From Phytomonospora endophytica (GTDB lineage Bacteria; Actinomycetota; Actinomycetes; Mycobacteriales; Micromonosporaceae): a DNA stretch of 64,000 bases. The stretch spans positions 520,999-584,998 of the forward strand of contig NZ_JACHGT010000002.1 of the NCBI RefSeq assembly GCF_014202425.1, read 5' to 3'. The notes below the pieces were generated by a model that was given only the letters and a program-made list of their open reading frames with translations, had not been told where the DNA came from and made no database searches. Both the position numbers and the translations under genes were made by a program. Shown here in pieces: positions 26,950 to 35,345 of this stretch (position 1 is its first letter; each line of letters starts with the position of its first letter).

Positions 26950-28008
26950 TCAGGCCGGCTGCGACGGCGAGGTGATCTGGATCGTACCCGCGGTGATGTC
27001 GGCGCCGACCTGCTCGACCTCGGCCTTCAGTTCGGCCGGGACCTTGCCGTCGAAGTCGTGGAAGGGCGCGATCCGCACGCCCTGGTTCTCCAGGGTGCCG
27101 ACGTAGGAGCCCGAGCGGGGGCTGCCCTTGGCGGCGTCGACGACCGACTGCGAGACGACCGTCGGGATCTCCTTGACGACGCTGGTGAGGAAGAACTTGC
27201 AGTAGTCGGGGGCGGCGTCGCAGCCGTCGAAGTCGACCCAGACGAGGCTGAGACTCCCGCCGTTGTCGGCGGCGACGTTGGCCGCGCCGAGGGAGGAGTT
27301 GCCCGCGACGGGCATGACGATGTCGGCGCCCTGGGACAGGAAGTTCGCGGTGAGGTTCTTGCCGGCGGTCTGGTCGGCGAAGCTGTTGGCGAAGCTGCCG
27401 TTCTGCTTGGCCTCGTCCCAGCCGAGGAGGTCCACGGTCGCCGACTTCTGCTTGTTGTAGTACTCGATGCCCTCGGCGAAGCCGTCCATGAAGATCGTGA
27501 CCGGCGGGATGTTCAGTCCGCCCCACGTCGCGACCTTCTTCGACTGGGACATGCCCGCGGCGAGGTAACCGGCCTGGAAGGCGGCCTGCGCGGTGTTGAA
27601 CTGCATCGAGTACACGTTCGGCAGGTCGATCTTGGCGTCGACGATCGCGAAGTGCGTGTCCGGGTTGGCCTTGGCGATCTTCTCGGTCGCGTCGGCCATG
27701 AGGCCGCCGACGGCGATCACGATGCCGCACTTCTGGTCGACGGCGGCGTTGAGGTTCGGCTCGTAGTCGGCCTCGGTCGTCGAGGCGACGTAGGACGGGT
27801 CGACGTCGCCGTCGGCGGTCTTGGCGTCCTGGAGGCCCTTCCACACCGAGGCGTTGAAGGAGCGGTCGTCGACGCCGCCGGTGTCGGTGACCATGCAGGC
27901 CTTGAAGGAGCCCCCGCTGCCGCCGTCGTCATCGGAGGGCGCGCTGCCGCACGCGCTGAGCAGCAGCATTGTCCCGGCCAGGATCCCGGCCCCCGCACGT
28001 ACCCGCAT
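26950..28008 (-). CDS. BMP-family nucleoside-binding lipoprotein 2
   Basis: 352 residues. MRVRAGAGILAGTMLLLSAC is a short lipoprotein signal with lipobox LLSAC. The mature part aligns throughout with lipoprotein 1 (CMVTDTGGVDDRSFN, PVTIFMDGFAEGIEYYNKQK, WVDFDGC), indicating tandem duplication followed by divergence of the ligand pocket. A terminator separates the two, so they may be expressed differently. It may feed the same ABC channel with a different nucleoside range, but this is not shown by the sequence. Confidence 0.92.
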   Translation of the reverse strand: MRVRAGAGILAGTMLLLSACGSAPSDDDGGSGGSFKACMVTDTGGVDDRSFNASVWKGLQDAKTADGDVDPSYVASTTEADYEPNLNAAVDQKCGIVIAVGGLMADATEKIAKANPDTHFAIVDAKIDLPNVYSMQFNTAQAAFQAGYLAAGMSQSKKVATWGGLNIPPVTIFMDGFAEGIEYYNKQKSATVDLLGWDEAKQNGSFANSFADQTAGKNLTANFLSQGADIVMPVAGNSSLGAANVAADNGGSLSLVWVDFDGCDAAPDYCKFFLTSVVKEIPTVVSQSVVDAAKGSPRSGSYVGTLENQGVRIAPFHDFDGKVPAELKAEVEQVGADITAGTIQITSPSQPA

Positions 28009-28099
28009 CGCTACCCCCGTTTGACCTGGTTTGTCGGCATGGTCATGGTAGGCGGCGACGAGGTCCACTGTGGGCGACATGGTGTCTTTTGCATGGAGA

Positions 28100-28128
28100 A
28101 CCCCGCGGGTGGTCCGTTCCCGCGGGGT
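28100..28128. terminator. Terminator after the sigma/membrane-protein pair 1
   Basis: CCCCGCGGG (28101-28109) pairs with CCCGCGGGG (28119-28127), with one further A-T pair at the ends. It is placed 15 nt after the minus-strand stop at 28143. Confidence 0.72.
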
Positions 28129-28142
28129 GGATCGAGGTGCGG

Positions 28143-29147
28143 TTACCCGGTGAGCCCGTCGCCGGAGAGCGCGACGGCCAGGTCGAGCAGGGCGGCCGGG
28201 TCGAGCGTCGGTTCGGCCGGTTCGGATTCGAGCGCCGTCGCGGCGTCGCTGAGCACGATCGCCGAGCCGTTCCGGGCGTAATAGACCGCGTAGGCCTCCG
28301 TGCTCTCCCATTCGGGACCGCTGATCTGCTTGGTGACCTTCAGGCCCGAGCCGCCCATGGCGACGCGGCACTCGGGGTCGATCGTGAGGACGTGTCCCAG
28401 CTGGATGGTGATCTCACCGGTCTCGCAGCGCGCGAGATCGAAGAAGCCGGGGCCGCCGGGGCTCGGGATCTCGAAGTCGGTCGGGCCTTCGTAGGCCAGC
28501 TCGTCGGGCCGGGTGAAGCTCCCGGCGGGCCAGATGCGGACGTTGAGGTTGTCCAGCACGTTCCCGTCCGTGGAGAGGGCGAGGTCGTTGCGGTCGCCGA
28601 AGCCGGGAGTCTGCAGCGACAGCAGCGGCACCTCCAGTCCGACCGGCTCGGTGTCGTCGAGGTCGCTGCCGCCCTTGCCGTCCCTGATGTGCTCGGCCAG
28701 GACGGCGGTCTCCTCAAGGAACTCCGCGCGCGGGCCGGACACGTTGAGACCGTAGTTCGCCGACAGCCACGCCCACATCCGCTCGGTGATCGCCTGGGTC
28801 TCGCCGGTCTGCGGTCCGTCGATGTTGCGTTGCCAGTAGTAGTTCTTGTCGTGGTCGAGCTCGGGGAGCTCGTAGCGCGGCGGCTCCACGACCTTCTCCG
28901 AGGCCACGGCGCTCGGTGAGGCCCCGGCGCCGGTGCTGGGGACGCCTCCGCTTCCCCCCACCGTGTTCATCGCCAGGCTGATCGCCACGGCCACCGCCGC
29001 GACACCCGCCAGCGCGCCCCCGCCCGCGGTGTAGCGCCGCCTGCCGAGCCTGCGCCGCCCGGCCTCGACGGCCGTGTCGCCGTTCAGCGCGGTCGGCTGC
29101 GCCGGTGGCAGTGCGCTGTTCAGCAATTCCTTGATCTCGTCGTTCAT
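28143..29147 (-). CDS. Single-span membrane protein partnered with SigE-type sigma factor 1
   Basis: 334 residues; the ATG at 29147 sits in the stop of the sigma gene (ATGA overlap) behind AAGGGG. The order is a cytoplasmic N-terminus (NDEIKELLNSALPPAQP), an Arg-rich stretch, one TM helix at about 45-62, then a large extracytoplasmic domain with three cysteines. Position and topology suggest an anti-sigma or sigma-accessory protein, but no zinc-binding anti-sigma motif (HxxxCxxC) is present. It shares the IKELL N-terminus with the protein at 29828-30820. Confidence 0.75.
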   Translation of the reverse strand: MNDEIKELLNSALPPAQPTALNGDTAVEAGRRRLGRRRYTAGGGALAGVAAVAVAISLAMNTVGGSGGVPSTGAGASPSAVASEKVVEPPRYELPELDHDKNYYWQRNIDGPQTGETQAITERMWAWLSANYGLNVSGPRAEFLEETAVLAEHIRDGKGGSDLDDTEPVGLEVPLLSLQTPGFGDRNDLALSTDGNVLDNLNVRIWPAGSFTRPDELAYEGPTDFEIPSPGGPGFFDLARCETGEITIQLGHVLTIDPECRVAMGGSGLKVTKQISGPEWESTEAYAVYYARNGSAIVLSDAATALESEPAEPTLDPAALLDLAVALSGDGLTG

Positions 29148-29668
29148 CGTCGAACCCCTTCGGTCTGCTGCGATCGTTTCTCTTCGAGCAGACCGCGCAG
29201 CGCCTGCAGTCCCCGCGCGGTGTGACTCTTGACCGTCCCGGTCGAGCAGCGCATGATCTCCGCCGTCTGCTCGACCGACCTGTCCTCCCAGAACCGGAGG
29301 ACCACGACCGCCCGCTGCTTCGTCGGCAGCTTGGCGAGCGCGGACAGGACCGCGATCCGTTCGGCGCCCAGTACCGCCGGGTCGGCCGTCGCCGCGTCCG
29401 GTGGGACCAGGGTGCTCCGCTCTCGGCGGAACCACGCGCGGCGCCATTCGTCCTTGACCGCGTTGATGAGGATGCGACGCGAGTAGGCGTCGGCGGAGCC
29501 CTTCGCCGTCTTCGGCCAGACGACGTACAGCTTGCTCAACGTCACCTGCACGGCGTCCTCGGCGCGATGCCAGTCGCCGCAGACGAGGAAGGCGAAGTTG
29601 CGCAGCCGGTCCAGTCTCCCGGCGACGAACTCCCGGAACTCCGCCTCTTCCCGCTCGCTGTGTCTCAT
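29144..29668 (-). CDS. SigE-family RNA polymerase sigma factor 1
   Basis: 174 residues. Region 2 is EFREFVAGRLDRLRNFAFLVCGDWHRAEDAVQ with KLYVVWPKTA. Region 4 is LPTKQRAVVVLRFWEDRSVEQTAEIMRCSTGTVKSHTARGLQALR in parts. Length and wording fit the actinobacterial SigE-type sigma-70 subfamily of ECF factors. The downstream overlapping membrane protein is a probable regulator. It is a near-duplicate of the factor at 30817-31338. Confidence 0.93.
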   Translation of the reverse strand: MRHSEREEAEFREFVAGRLDRLRNFAFLVCGDWHRAEDAVQVTLSKLYVVWPKTAKGSADAYSRRILINAVKDEWRRAWFRRERSTLVPPDAATADPAVLGAERIAVLSALAKLPTKQRAVVVLRFWEDRSVEQTAEIMRCSTGTVKSHTARGLQALRGLLEEKRSQQTEGVRR

Positions 29669-29739
29669 GCGTCCTCTATTCGCCCGCGGAACCTGTCGGG
29701 GGTACGTACGGGCGTGCCCGGGCGAAGGGTTGTCACGGG

Positions 29740-29809
29740 CGCGGGGGTTTCCCGCGTGAGGTTAGCCGGGGACGCGGGAAACCCCCGCGAGCCGAGGCTC
29801 GCGGGGGTG
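29740..29809. terminator. Two mutually exclusive hairpins
   Basis: Stem 1 pairs 29740-29757 with 29772-29789 (18 bp). Stem 2 pairs 29781-29793 with 29796-29808 (13 bp on paper, about 12 in practice, with a 4-nt loop). The segment ACCCCCGCG (29781-29789) belongs to both, so only one can form at a time. On the minus strand stem 2 is followed by TTT, suggesting termination of the 29828-30820 gene, with stem 1 as a competitor. Confidence 0.7.
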
Positions 29810-29827
29810 GGTGTGCCTGTGCGGGGG

Positions 29828-30820
29828 TTAGAGCACGGGTTCCAGCGGGAGGGCCTGGGCCATGGCGAGCAGGTCGGTGAAGCCGAGACTCAGGTCCTGC
29901 CCGGAGTCGCCGGTGTCCCGGACGGTCACGGCACTGCCGTCGACGCGGTAGAGCACGAGCTTGCGGGTCGTGATCGCGTGCTCGGTGCCGGGCTGTGAGA
30001 CCTCGGTGACCTCGATGTAGCGCTCGTTCTTGGCCGTGGCCTTCTCGATGCACTCGACGTCGACCTCGACGGTCTGCCCGGCCTGGGCGCCGTCGGTGCG
30101 GTCCTCGCAGCCGAGCAGGTCGAAGACGCCCGCGCCGCCCTTGGCGGAGCCCGGACCGGGGCCTTCGAGACCGTCGGTGAAGTCACCGGGTGCGCGCACG
30201 TCGATGTAGAGCGCCTCGAAGCCGCCGTTGCCGTTGCCCCACTGGACGAGGCCGTCGTCGGTCTGGTGGGCGACGAAGTTCAGGTGCAGCCGGTAGAAGA
30301 CCTGCTCCTCGGCGACCTCGTAGGCACCCGAGGTGTCCCGCAGGGCTTCCGGCGTGGCGACCAGTTTGAGGTCCATCCGGCCGAAGTCCATGGTGTCGCC
30401 GGTGTAGCCGCCGAACTCCTGGTCGAGGAGTTCGTAGAAGGCGCCGGTGTACTTGGCGCTGCTCTCGGTCTTCTCCGGCGTGTTCTCGGTGATGTTGCCC
30501 TGGTCGTCCCAGAAGACCTCGTCGAGCCACGTGTAGTACAGGTCCGGGTCGAGTTCGGGCAGCGCCTCCCGCGGGGTCGCCGCGTTGGTCCCGGGTCCGG
30601 GGTCCGACGGGTCACCGCCCTTGGCGGGGGCCATGATCCCCGGCAGGGCCACCATCGCCGCCGCGACGATCGCGACGACCCCGGTGGTCAGTCCCCCGAC
30701 GGCGAGCCGCCGCCGCGACAGTGCCCCGTGGCCGCGTTTGAGCGCGGCGTCGGCGTCGAAGGCCGGCAGGGACTCGTGCCCGGCCGTGGTGTCCAGTAGT
30801 TCCTTGATGTCCTTGGTCAT
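29828..30820 (-). CDS. Single-span membrane protein partnered with SigE-type sigma factor 2
   Basis: 330 residues. N-terminal TKDIKELLDTTAGHES, an Arg-rich SRRRLAVGG, one TM helix at about 43-63, and a secreted C-terminal domain with two cysteines. The architecture equals that of the 28143-29147 protein, although sequence identity outside the N-terminus is low. The start overlaps the sigma stop by 4 nt. It is a probable extracytoplasmic sensor that modulates the sigma factor; no catalytic motif is seen. Confidence 0.74.
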   Translation of the reverse strand: MTKDIKELLDTTAGHESLPAFDADAALKRGHGALSRRRLAVGGLTTGVVAIVAAAMVALPGIMAPAKGGDPSDPGPGTNAATPREALPELDPDLYYTWLDEVFWDDQGNITENTPEKTESSAKYTGAFYELLDQEFGGYTGDTMDFGRMDLKLVATPEALRDTSGAYEVAEEQVFYRLHLNFVAHQTDDGLVQWGNGNGGFEALYIDVRAPGDFTDGLEGPGPGSAKGGAGVFDLLGCEDRTDGAQAGQTVEVDVECIEKATAKNERYIEVTEVSQPGTEHAITTRKLVLYRVDGSAVTVRDTGDSGQDLSLGFTDLLAMAQALPLEPVL

Positions 30821-31338
30821 GCGACCACTCCTTCGGCCCGCGTCGATTCGACTTCTTCGAGCAGGCCGCGCAGCTTTTCGAGCCCCCGCGCGGACTGGCT
30901 CTTCACCGTTCCGGGCGAGCAGCGCAGAATCTCCGCGGTCTGCTCGACCGACCGGTCCTCCCAGAAACGGAGGACCACGACCGCCCGCTGCCGCGTGGGC
31001 AGCCGGGCGAGCGCCGACAAGACCGTGAGGCGGACCGCCCCGGCGTCCGCCGAGGCCGCCGGTGGCGGCTCGGGGAGTGCCTGGGACACGCGTTCCCGCC
31101 GGAACCAGGCGCGCCGACGGTCCTCGTTGACCACGTTCACCAGGATTCTGCGGACGTAGGCCTCGGTGTTGAGCTTGGAGGCGCGGGTCCAGACGACGTA
31201 GAGCTTGGTCAGCGCCGTCTGGACGGCGTCCTCGGCCCGGTGCCAGTCACCGGTCAGCAGATATCCGAAGCGGCGGAGTCCGTCGACGCGCGCCACCACG
31301 AACTCACGGTATTGCGCGTCTCTTTCAGCACGTCGCAT
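30817..31338 (-). CDS. SigE-family RNA polymerase sigma factor 2
   Basis: 173 residues, collinear with the factor at 29144-29668: QYREFVVARVDGLRRFGYLLTGDWHRAEDAVQ, then LPTRQRAVVVLRFWEDRSVEQTAEILRCSPGTVKSQ (parts). Region 4 is almost identical to that of factor 1. The recognition helices may therefore bind overlapping promoters, while region 2 and the partner proteins differ. Together they form a tandem duplication of a sigma/membrane-protein module. Confidence 0.93.
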   Translation of the reverse strand: MRRAERDAQYREFVVARVDGLRRFGYLLTGDWHRAEDAVQTALTKLYVVWTRASKLNTEAYVRRILVNVVNEDRRRAWFRRERVSQALPEPPPAASADAGAVRLTVLSALARLPTRQRAVVVLRFWEDRSVEQTAEILRCSPGTVKSQSARGLEKLRGLLEEVESTRAEGVVA

Positions 31339-31425
31339 CGAGTTCCTCTCCCGAACTTGTCGCCCCTATCAATGGGTGCGGGCGCCGGGGAGGTTGCACG
31401 GGGGTGGAAGGAGTTTCCGGGGCGG

Positions 31426-31794
31426 TCAGCGCCAGAAGGTGGCCACCGCGGCGTTGCCGAGGGTCAGGACCACGATGCCGAGGAAATGTCCCTTGTGGAC
31501 AATGGCACCCTCGGGACCTTTGCGCTTGCGGAAGTAGGGGACCAGGACCATGATCCCGATCAGCAGGGCGACGACGCCCTTGACGGCGAGCTTGGCGGGG
31601 TCGGGCTTGTCGGCCTCGTCGCGGCCGAGCGGCGCCGACAGCAGGATGCCGGTGACCAGCTGGATGGTCGCGCCCCAGGCCATGGTCGAGTTGACCCGGA
31701 ACTTGCCGCCGAAGTACTGGACGATGGCGCCGCCGAGCAGTACCGCGAACCCAATCAGATGTGCGTACCTCAGGATGAGCCGTAGAGTCTCCAT
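31426..31794 (-). CDS. Small four-helix membrane protein
   Basis: The ATG at 31794 is chosen because homology-like hydrophobic sequence begins there (METLRLILRYAHLIGFAVLLGG); upstream in-frame sequence is low quality. It has 122 residues with four transmembrane helices, and a polar loop (GRDEADKPDPAKLAVKG) between TM2 and TM3. Such proteins are common in actinobacteria without assigned function; a CopD-like resemblance is weak. Confidence 0.7.
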   Translation of the reverse strand: METLRLILRYAHLIGFAVLLGGAIVQYFGGKFRVNSTMAWGATIQLVTGILLSAPLGRDEADKPDPAKLAVKGVVALLIGIMVLVPYFRKRKGPEGAIVHKGHFLGIVVLTLGNAAVATFWR

Positions 31795-31940
31795 GGCAGG
31801 GCAGTATGCCAGAGGTTCTACGTGGCGTCGAAGTCGATGGAGCTCCACCGTCGGCAAGATCTTCGGCACATTCCTTGGCACGCCTGCCTGACGGTGGTGA
31901 TGACAGTCGATAGCGTATGCGTATGCAAAGGGGGTCGGGC

Positions 31941-32363
31941 ATGCGGACGCAGGGCACAGTGAAGCGGCGGTCACTGCTCGGATCCCTCTCCTTTGTGGCG
32001 CTCACCGTCGTCGGCTGCGCGGCCATGCTGCTGCCTTCGGCGCTGTCCGGACGCGGTGGGGCCGATCAGGCGCCGCCGTTCTCCCTGGTCGACGACGCCG
32101 GTGGTGGTTCGGAGTCGCCGGGGAGCGAGCCGAGTTCGGCGCCCAGTACGCACACGCCCACGCCCGGGCCGGGAAACCCGATGCCCGGTGGCGAGGAGGG
32201 CGACGGCAAGGCGCCCGCGGAAGGCGGCGGGGGCGGTGGCTTCGGCGAGATGTCCTTCGGCGTGCAGACCGCGTTGTCGCTGGGGCTCGTCGCGATCTTC
32301 GCGCTGTTCCTCATTCCGGGTCGTCGGCCACCACGGTCGGCGGGCGGGCGGACAGGTCGATGA
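31941..32363 (+). CDS. Small secreted/membrane protein with two hydrophobic ends
   Basis: The ATG at 31941 follows AAAGGGGG (31927-31934) and gives 140 residues. An N-terminal signal-anchor (RRSLLGSLSFVALTVVGCAAMLL) contains a possible lipobox cysteine. A Ser/Pro/Gly-rich linker with low complexity follows, and a second helix near the C-terminus (TALSLGLVAIFALFLIPG) ends in RRPPRSAGGR. This resembles a cell-surface stalk protein with a terminal membrane anchor. Its last 53 nt overlap the 3' end of the convergent YihY gene. Confidence 0.6.
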   Translation: MRTQGTVKRRSLLGSLSFVALTVVGCAAMLLPSALSGRGGADQAPPFSLVDDAGGGSESPGSEPSSAPSTHTPTPGPGNPMPGGEEGDGKAPAEGGGGGGFGEMSFGVQTALSLGLVAIFALFLIPGRRPPRSAGGRTGR

Positions 32364-33216
32364 CCTTCCCTCTGCGGGAGGTCGCCGTCCACGCGGCGGC
32401 GAACATCAGCGTCTGATTGAACAGCTGGAGGAACACCAGTAGCCCGACGGTGCCGGTGACCAGCTGGTAGGCCGGGTTGTGTTCGACGCGGGTGATGTAG
32501 AAGCGGCCGACGGTCTTGATCAGTTCGAGGCCGACCGCGACCCAGATCGCCGGGAAGAGCACGCGCGCCGGGCGCATCGCGAGGCGCGGGAGCACGGTGA
32601 GCAGGGCGGTCGCGAGGACGGTGTTGATGGCCATGCCGACGAAGACCTCGCCGAAGGTGGCGATCCAGCCGTAGCCGTCGCCGACGGAGGCGTTGACGGT
32701 CCAGTTGAGACCGGTTTCGACGATCGTGCCGATGCCGAGGGTGACGGCGAGCAGGATGCCGAGGGCGGCGAGGACGCCGAGGTCGACGAGCCAGCGCAGG
32801 ATGGGGTGGCCGGGTTCGGGTTCGAGGCGCCAGACGGCTCGCACGGAGGAGCGCAGGGCCTGTACCCAGGCGATGCCGGTGATGATGAAGCCGATGAGGG
32901 CGATGATGCCTACGGTGCCGCGCGCGGAGACGATCTGGGAGACGTCGATGGTGGGGAGGTTCGTGGTGAGCCATTCCTCGACGGTTTCGAGGACTTTGGA
33001 GTTGGCGTCGAGGACGAAGCCGAGTCCGGAGAAGGCGGCGAGCAGGAGCGCGAAGGCGGCGAAGAAGGCGTAGTAGGAGATGCCGGCGGACAGGAGTCCG
33101 CCCTGGGTGTCCCAGAACCGGTCGATGGCGCGGCTGAAGTGGTCGACGCGCGGCGACCACTTGCGCAGGCGCATCCACATTCGCTCGGCCGCGTCGACCG
33201 GATCGGGAAACCTCAT
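32311..33216 (-). CDS. YihY/BrkB-family inner membrane protein
   Basis: 301 residues with about six TM helices. The conserved opening FWDTQGGLLSAGISYYAFFAAFALLLAAFSG and a C-terminal NPAYQLVTGTVGLLVFLQLFNQTLMFAAAW identify the family, whose members were once called ribonuclease BN by error and have no agreed function. Its start codon is 13 nt from repeat cluster C, so its promoter must lie within or beyond the repeats. Confidence 0.9.
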   Translation of the reverse strand: MRFPDPVDAAERMWMRLRKWSPRVDHFSRAIDRFWDTQGGLLSAGISYYAFFAAFALLLAAFSGLGFVLDANSKVLETVEEWLTTNLPTIDVSQIVSARGTVGIIALIGFIITGIAWVQALRSSVRAVWRLEPEPGHPILRWLVDLGVLAALGILLAVTLGIGTIVETGLNWTVNASVGDGYGWIATFGEVFVGMAINTVLATALLTVLPRLAMRPARVLFPAIWVAVGLELIKTVGRFYITRVEHNPAYQLVTGTVGLLVFLQLFNQTLMFAAAWTATSRRGKVIDLSARPPTVVADDPE

Positions 33217-35261
33217 GCGCCCATCATCGGGCAGGCGAGCCAGCCGCGCGGGGAGCCCCGCTCGAAACCCGGCGGGTCGCGGGGGGAGGCGGGGGCGGGC
33301 TGGGACGATTTGCGGGGAAGGTCGGGGTGGGGAGCGCGAGGGCGGGTGGTGGGGGGGCTCGGGTGGGCGGGTGGTGGGGGGCGCGAGGGCGGGTCTGGCT
33401 TCGCGGGTTGGTCGGGGCGGGAACCCGGCCGCGGCTCCGCGGCTCGCACGGGCCGGGAACCGGCTGCGGCCTTCCCGCTTCGGGTGAGTCTCGCTTCGCT
33501 CGCCCGCTCACGCTGGGGACTCAGCCGCGTTTCCGCGCCCTGGCCGGGGACCCGGCACCGGCGGCGGGCCGCAGCCCGATCCCATACCCGGCAGGCGGTT
33601 TCGTTCGCGCCGCCCAAACAAGCACAGGCCCTTCAAGTTCACCCACTCAAGGCCGGGAACCCAAGTCGCCGGTCCCGCAGGCCGAGCGGCGCTTCGCTTG
33701 CCGCCCCCGCCCCGCCGGTGGCGCGGCTCCGCGAGCGGGAGTGCCGCTTCGCGGGTTGCTCGGGCCGGGAACCCAACCGCGGCTCCGCGAGCGCGAGCCC
33801 GGCTTCGCGTTCCGTCCCAGACCGGGAACCCGCCGCGGTCTCTCGACGCGTGAGTCTCGCTTCGCGGCTCACCCACGCCGGGGACCCGGCCGCAGCCGTC
33901 CCGCCCACAGCTTGTCTCGCTTCGCTCACCCACGCAGGCCGGGAACCCCGGCCGCGTTTCCGCGCCCTGGCCGGGGACCCGGCACCGGCGGCGGGCCGAG
34001 CCCGATCCCATGCCTGTCAGGCGGTTTCGTTCGCGCCGCCCAAACAAACACAGGCCCTTAAAAGCTCACCCACTCAAGGCCGGGAACCCAAGGCACGCCC
34101 CCGCCAAGCGCGCGTCTCGCTTCGCTCGCTGCTCCCGCCAAAGGTTCAGCGTCCGGCCCGCATGTCCCGCTTCGCGGCTTCCGTGGTCCGGGGACACGGC
34201 CGCAACGGGCCCGCCTGCGCGAGTCTCGCTTCGCCCGCCCAGGCAGGCCGGGCACCCGCCCGCAGCCTTCCCGCCCGGGCGAGTCTCGCTTCGCTCCCCA
34301 CGCAGGCCGGGAACCCGGCTCCGTGTCCGCGCCCAGGCTGGGGACCCGGCACCGGCGGCGGGCCGCAGCCCGATCCCATACCCCTCAGGCGGCTTCGTTC
34401 GCGCCGCCCCAACAAGCACAGGCCCTTAAAAGCTCACCCGCAAACGTCGGGAACCCGGCCGCAGCCGTCTCGCGACGGGCGAGTCTCGCTTCGCTCGCCC
34501 GATCACGCCGGGGACCCAGCCGCAGCCGTCTCGCCCACAGCTTGTCTCGCTTCGCTCGCCCACACAGGTCCGGGACCCGAGACACGACCTCGCGAGCGCG
34601 TGTCTCGCTTCGCTCGCCCGCCCCCGCCGGGGACCCGGCCGCGTTTCCGCGCCCAGGCCGGGGACCCGGCACCGGCGGCGGGCCGAGCCCGATCCCATAC
34701 CCCTCAGGCGGCTTCGTTCGCGCCGCCCAAACAAGCACAGGCCCTTCAAACCGCACCCACCAAGACCGGGAACCCGGCCGCAGCCGTCTCGCGACGGGCG
34801 AGTCTCGCTTCGCTCGCCCGCTCACGCCGGGGACCCAGCCGCAGCCGTCTCGCCCACAGCTTGTCTCGCTTCGCTCGCCCGCTCAGGCCGGGGACGCGGC
34901 ACCGGCGGCGGGCCGCAGCCCGATCCCATGCCTGTCAGGCGGTTTCGTTCGCGCCGCCCAAACAAGCACAGGCCCTTAAAACCTCACCCACCAACACCGG
35001 GAACCCGGCCGCAGCCGTCTCGCGACGGGCGAGTCTCGCTTCGTTCACCCACAACCCAAGACACGACCCCGCGAGCGCGCGTCTCGCTTCGCTCGCCCGC
35101 TCACGCCGGGGACCCGACCTGCGCGGTCTCCCGGTGCGCGAGTCTCCCTTCGCGGCCCCCGCCCCCTGGGAACCCCTGCCGCACCCGTCCCTCGCTGCGT
35201 GAGCCCCGCTTCGCGCCCCACCCACGCCGGGAACCAGAGCCCTTCCCTACCCGCTCCCCTC
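33217..35261 (-). repeat. Repeat cluster C: five repeat cores plus satellites
   Basis: About 2 kb without a gene. Cores on the minus strand lie at 33544-33615, 33971-34041, 34338-34409, 34658-34728 and 34888-34959; the 71-bp forms share the variant GGGCCGAGCCC. Between them are roughly 60-bp satellites with CGAGTCTCGCTTCGCTCGCC and GGGGACCCGGCCGCAGCCG. The first 300 bp (33230-33500) is G-rich with GGGCGGGTGGTGGGGGG tracts and resembles the satellites less. It lies between the 2H phosphoesterase 3' end and the YihY 5' end. Confidence 0.93.
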
Positions 35262-35345
35262 GGCGGTCGGCGGTCGGCGGTCGGCGGTCGGCGGTCAACG
35301 CTCAACGCTCAACGCTCAACGCTCAACGCTCAACGCTCAACGCTC
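35262..35345. repeat. Two abutting heptamer arrays
   Basis: Five copies of GGCGGTC (35262-35296) are followed without a gap by seven copies of AACGCTC (35297-35345). Both have a 7-bp period but unrelated sequence. The stop and last five codons (LSVER) of the minus-strand phosphoesterase are encoded within AACGCTC units. Confidence 0.95.

Noticed and set aside
25580-27844. 754-residue fusion frame covering lipoprotein 1 and upstream DNA
   Set aside because: A lipoprotein signal with ribosome site begins at 26653; the upstream part is antisense-like Arg-rich text over lipoprotein 2.
33230-33510. G-quadruplex-forming regulatory region
   Set aside because: Runs of G are present but irregular, and GC bias makes such runs common; nothing ties them to yihY expression.
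32479-35202. 907-residue plus-strand open frame
   Set aside because: It is antisense to YihY and then runs through repeat cluster C; its sequence is repeated Arg/Pro/Ser text from satellites in frame.
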